Shown here: in pieces, positions 63,839 through 64,000 of the stretch
How the letters are laid out: the number at the start of each line of letters is the position of its first letter
How positions within the stretch are numbered: the first letter of the stretch is position 1
Assembly: GCA_013822735.1 (NCBI GenBank)
Contig: PNKZ01000001.1
Location: 930,001-994,000 of the forward strand
Direction: 5' to 3'
Source: Pirellula sp.
GTDB lineage: Bacteria > Planctomycetota > Planctomycetia > Pirellulales > PNKZ01
DNA length: 64,000 bases
Notes under the pieces: model-generated
The model's database searches: none
What the model was told of the DNA's origin: nothing
The model's input: the letters and a program-made list of their open reading frames with translations, nothing else
Program-made: the position numbers and the translations under genes

Positions 63839-63880
63839 ATCACTCGCCACCCACCACTCATCACTCACCACAAAACAGCC
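63839..63880 (+). repeat. Six 7-base units abutting the last start codon
   Basis: Six in-phase heptamers of the type A[T/C]CACTC (degenerating at the end) occupy exactly 63839-63880; the ATG of the next gene follows with no gap and no Shine-Dalgarno sequence. Confidence 0.88.
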
Positions 63881-64000
63881 ATGTCAATTCCTCGTCGCCA
63901 ATTTCTTGCATCGGCCGCCGCTGCTACGCTTGCACCTTCGCTCCTTGCCGGCAACTTGGCCCGGGCGAACTCGGAAGGGGCTCGCCTCCGGGGCAAGGCC
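63881..64000 (+). CDS. Tat-signal protein, 5' end only (likely DUF1501)
   Basis: The first 40 codons encode MSIPRRQFLASAAAATLAPS..., a twin-arginine signal peptide (RRQFL). The rest lies outside the window. Following a DUF1549/DUF1553 gene, the commonest partner is a DUF1501 sulfatase-like protein, which is inference from context only. The ATG directly abuts a 7-base repeat array. Confidence 0.7.
   Translation, partial: MSIPRRQFLASAAAATLAPSLLAGNLARANSEGARLRGKA

Overview
The window looks like a chromosomal segment from a GC-rich member of the Planctomycetota, probably Pirellulales-like. The evidence is a secreted protein with two TIGR03000-type domains, a LamG / planctomycete-cytochrome / DUF1549 / DUF1553 protein followed by the start of a Tat-signal protein, a formylglycine sulfatase, an N-methylated pilin-like protein, and many secreted TPR and beta-propeller-like proteins. 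No transposase, integrase, phage gene or CRISPR array was seen. About 48 protein genes and one tRNA-His are supported. Both ends cut genes (truA on the left, a Tat-signal protein on the right).

Layout. 1-8.9 kb: truA, asd, an AlkD-like repair protein, an HTTM membrane protein with its partner, the TIGR03000 protein, a secreted metallopeptidase and a creatininase-family hydrolase. 8.9-9.9 kb: a gene-free stretch packed with palindromes and tandem repeats. 9.9-12.3 kb: rfbA, rfbB and tRNA-His. 12.7-17.6 kb: an ammonium-channel/hybrid-histidine-kinase fusion with a REC-HD-GYP response regulator. 17.7-28.7 kb: mostly minus-strand secreted proteins, then a PhyH, cytosine-deaminase, MoaD-like, BNR-repeat cluster. 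29-36.5 kb: a quinone-oxidoreductase-like gene, then def, fmt, a small membrane protein, miaB and glnE on the minus strand. 36.8-43.2 kb: a six-gene vWA / TPR / ExbB / ExbD / ExbD / TPR cluster. 43.2-50 kb: ptsI, an MFS transporter, a PBP4-type peptidase and a haloarchaeal-type glucose dehydrogenase. 50-64 kb: sulfatase, (alpha/alpha)6-like protein, subtilase, two D-2-hydroxyacid dehydrogenases, an enolase-superfamily enzyme and the large cytochrome/DUF1549/DUF1553 protein, a layout suggestive of polysaccharide and sugar-acid breakdown.

How the genes may work together. The Amt-kinase and its HD-GYP partner probably turn extracellular ammonium into a c-di-GMP response, and glnE (adenylylation of glutamine synthetase) lies in the same window. 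The vWA/ExbB/ExbD cluster looks like a proton-motive-force-driven envelope machine with its own periplasmic TPR subunits.

The most unusual signal is non-coding. (1) At seven loci, short degenerate repeats with an exact 7-base period lie directly at or just before a start codon. The repeated word differs at every locus and most of these starts lack a Shine-Dalgarno sequence. (2) Several families of intergenic palindromes keep a fixed flank or loop while the stem sequence is exchanged between copies, in one family co-ordinately in both palindromes of a pair. (3) The word CCCTGCCC (complement GGGCAGGG, matching the KOPS consensus) was found nine times on the plus strand and never on the minus strand. 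All counts come from reading by eye.
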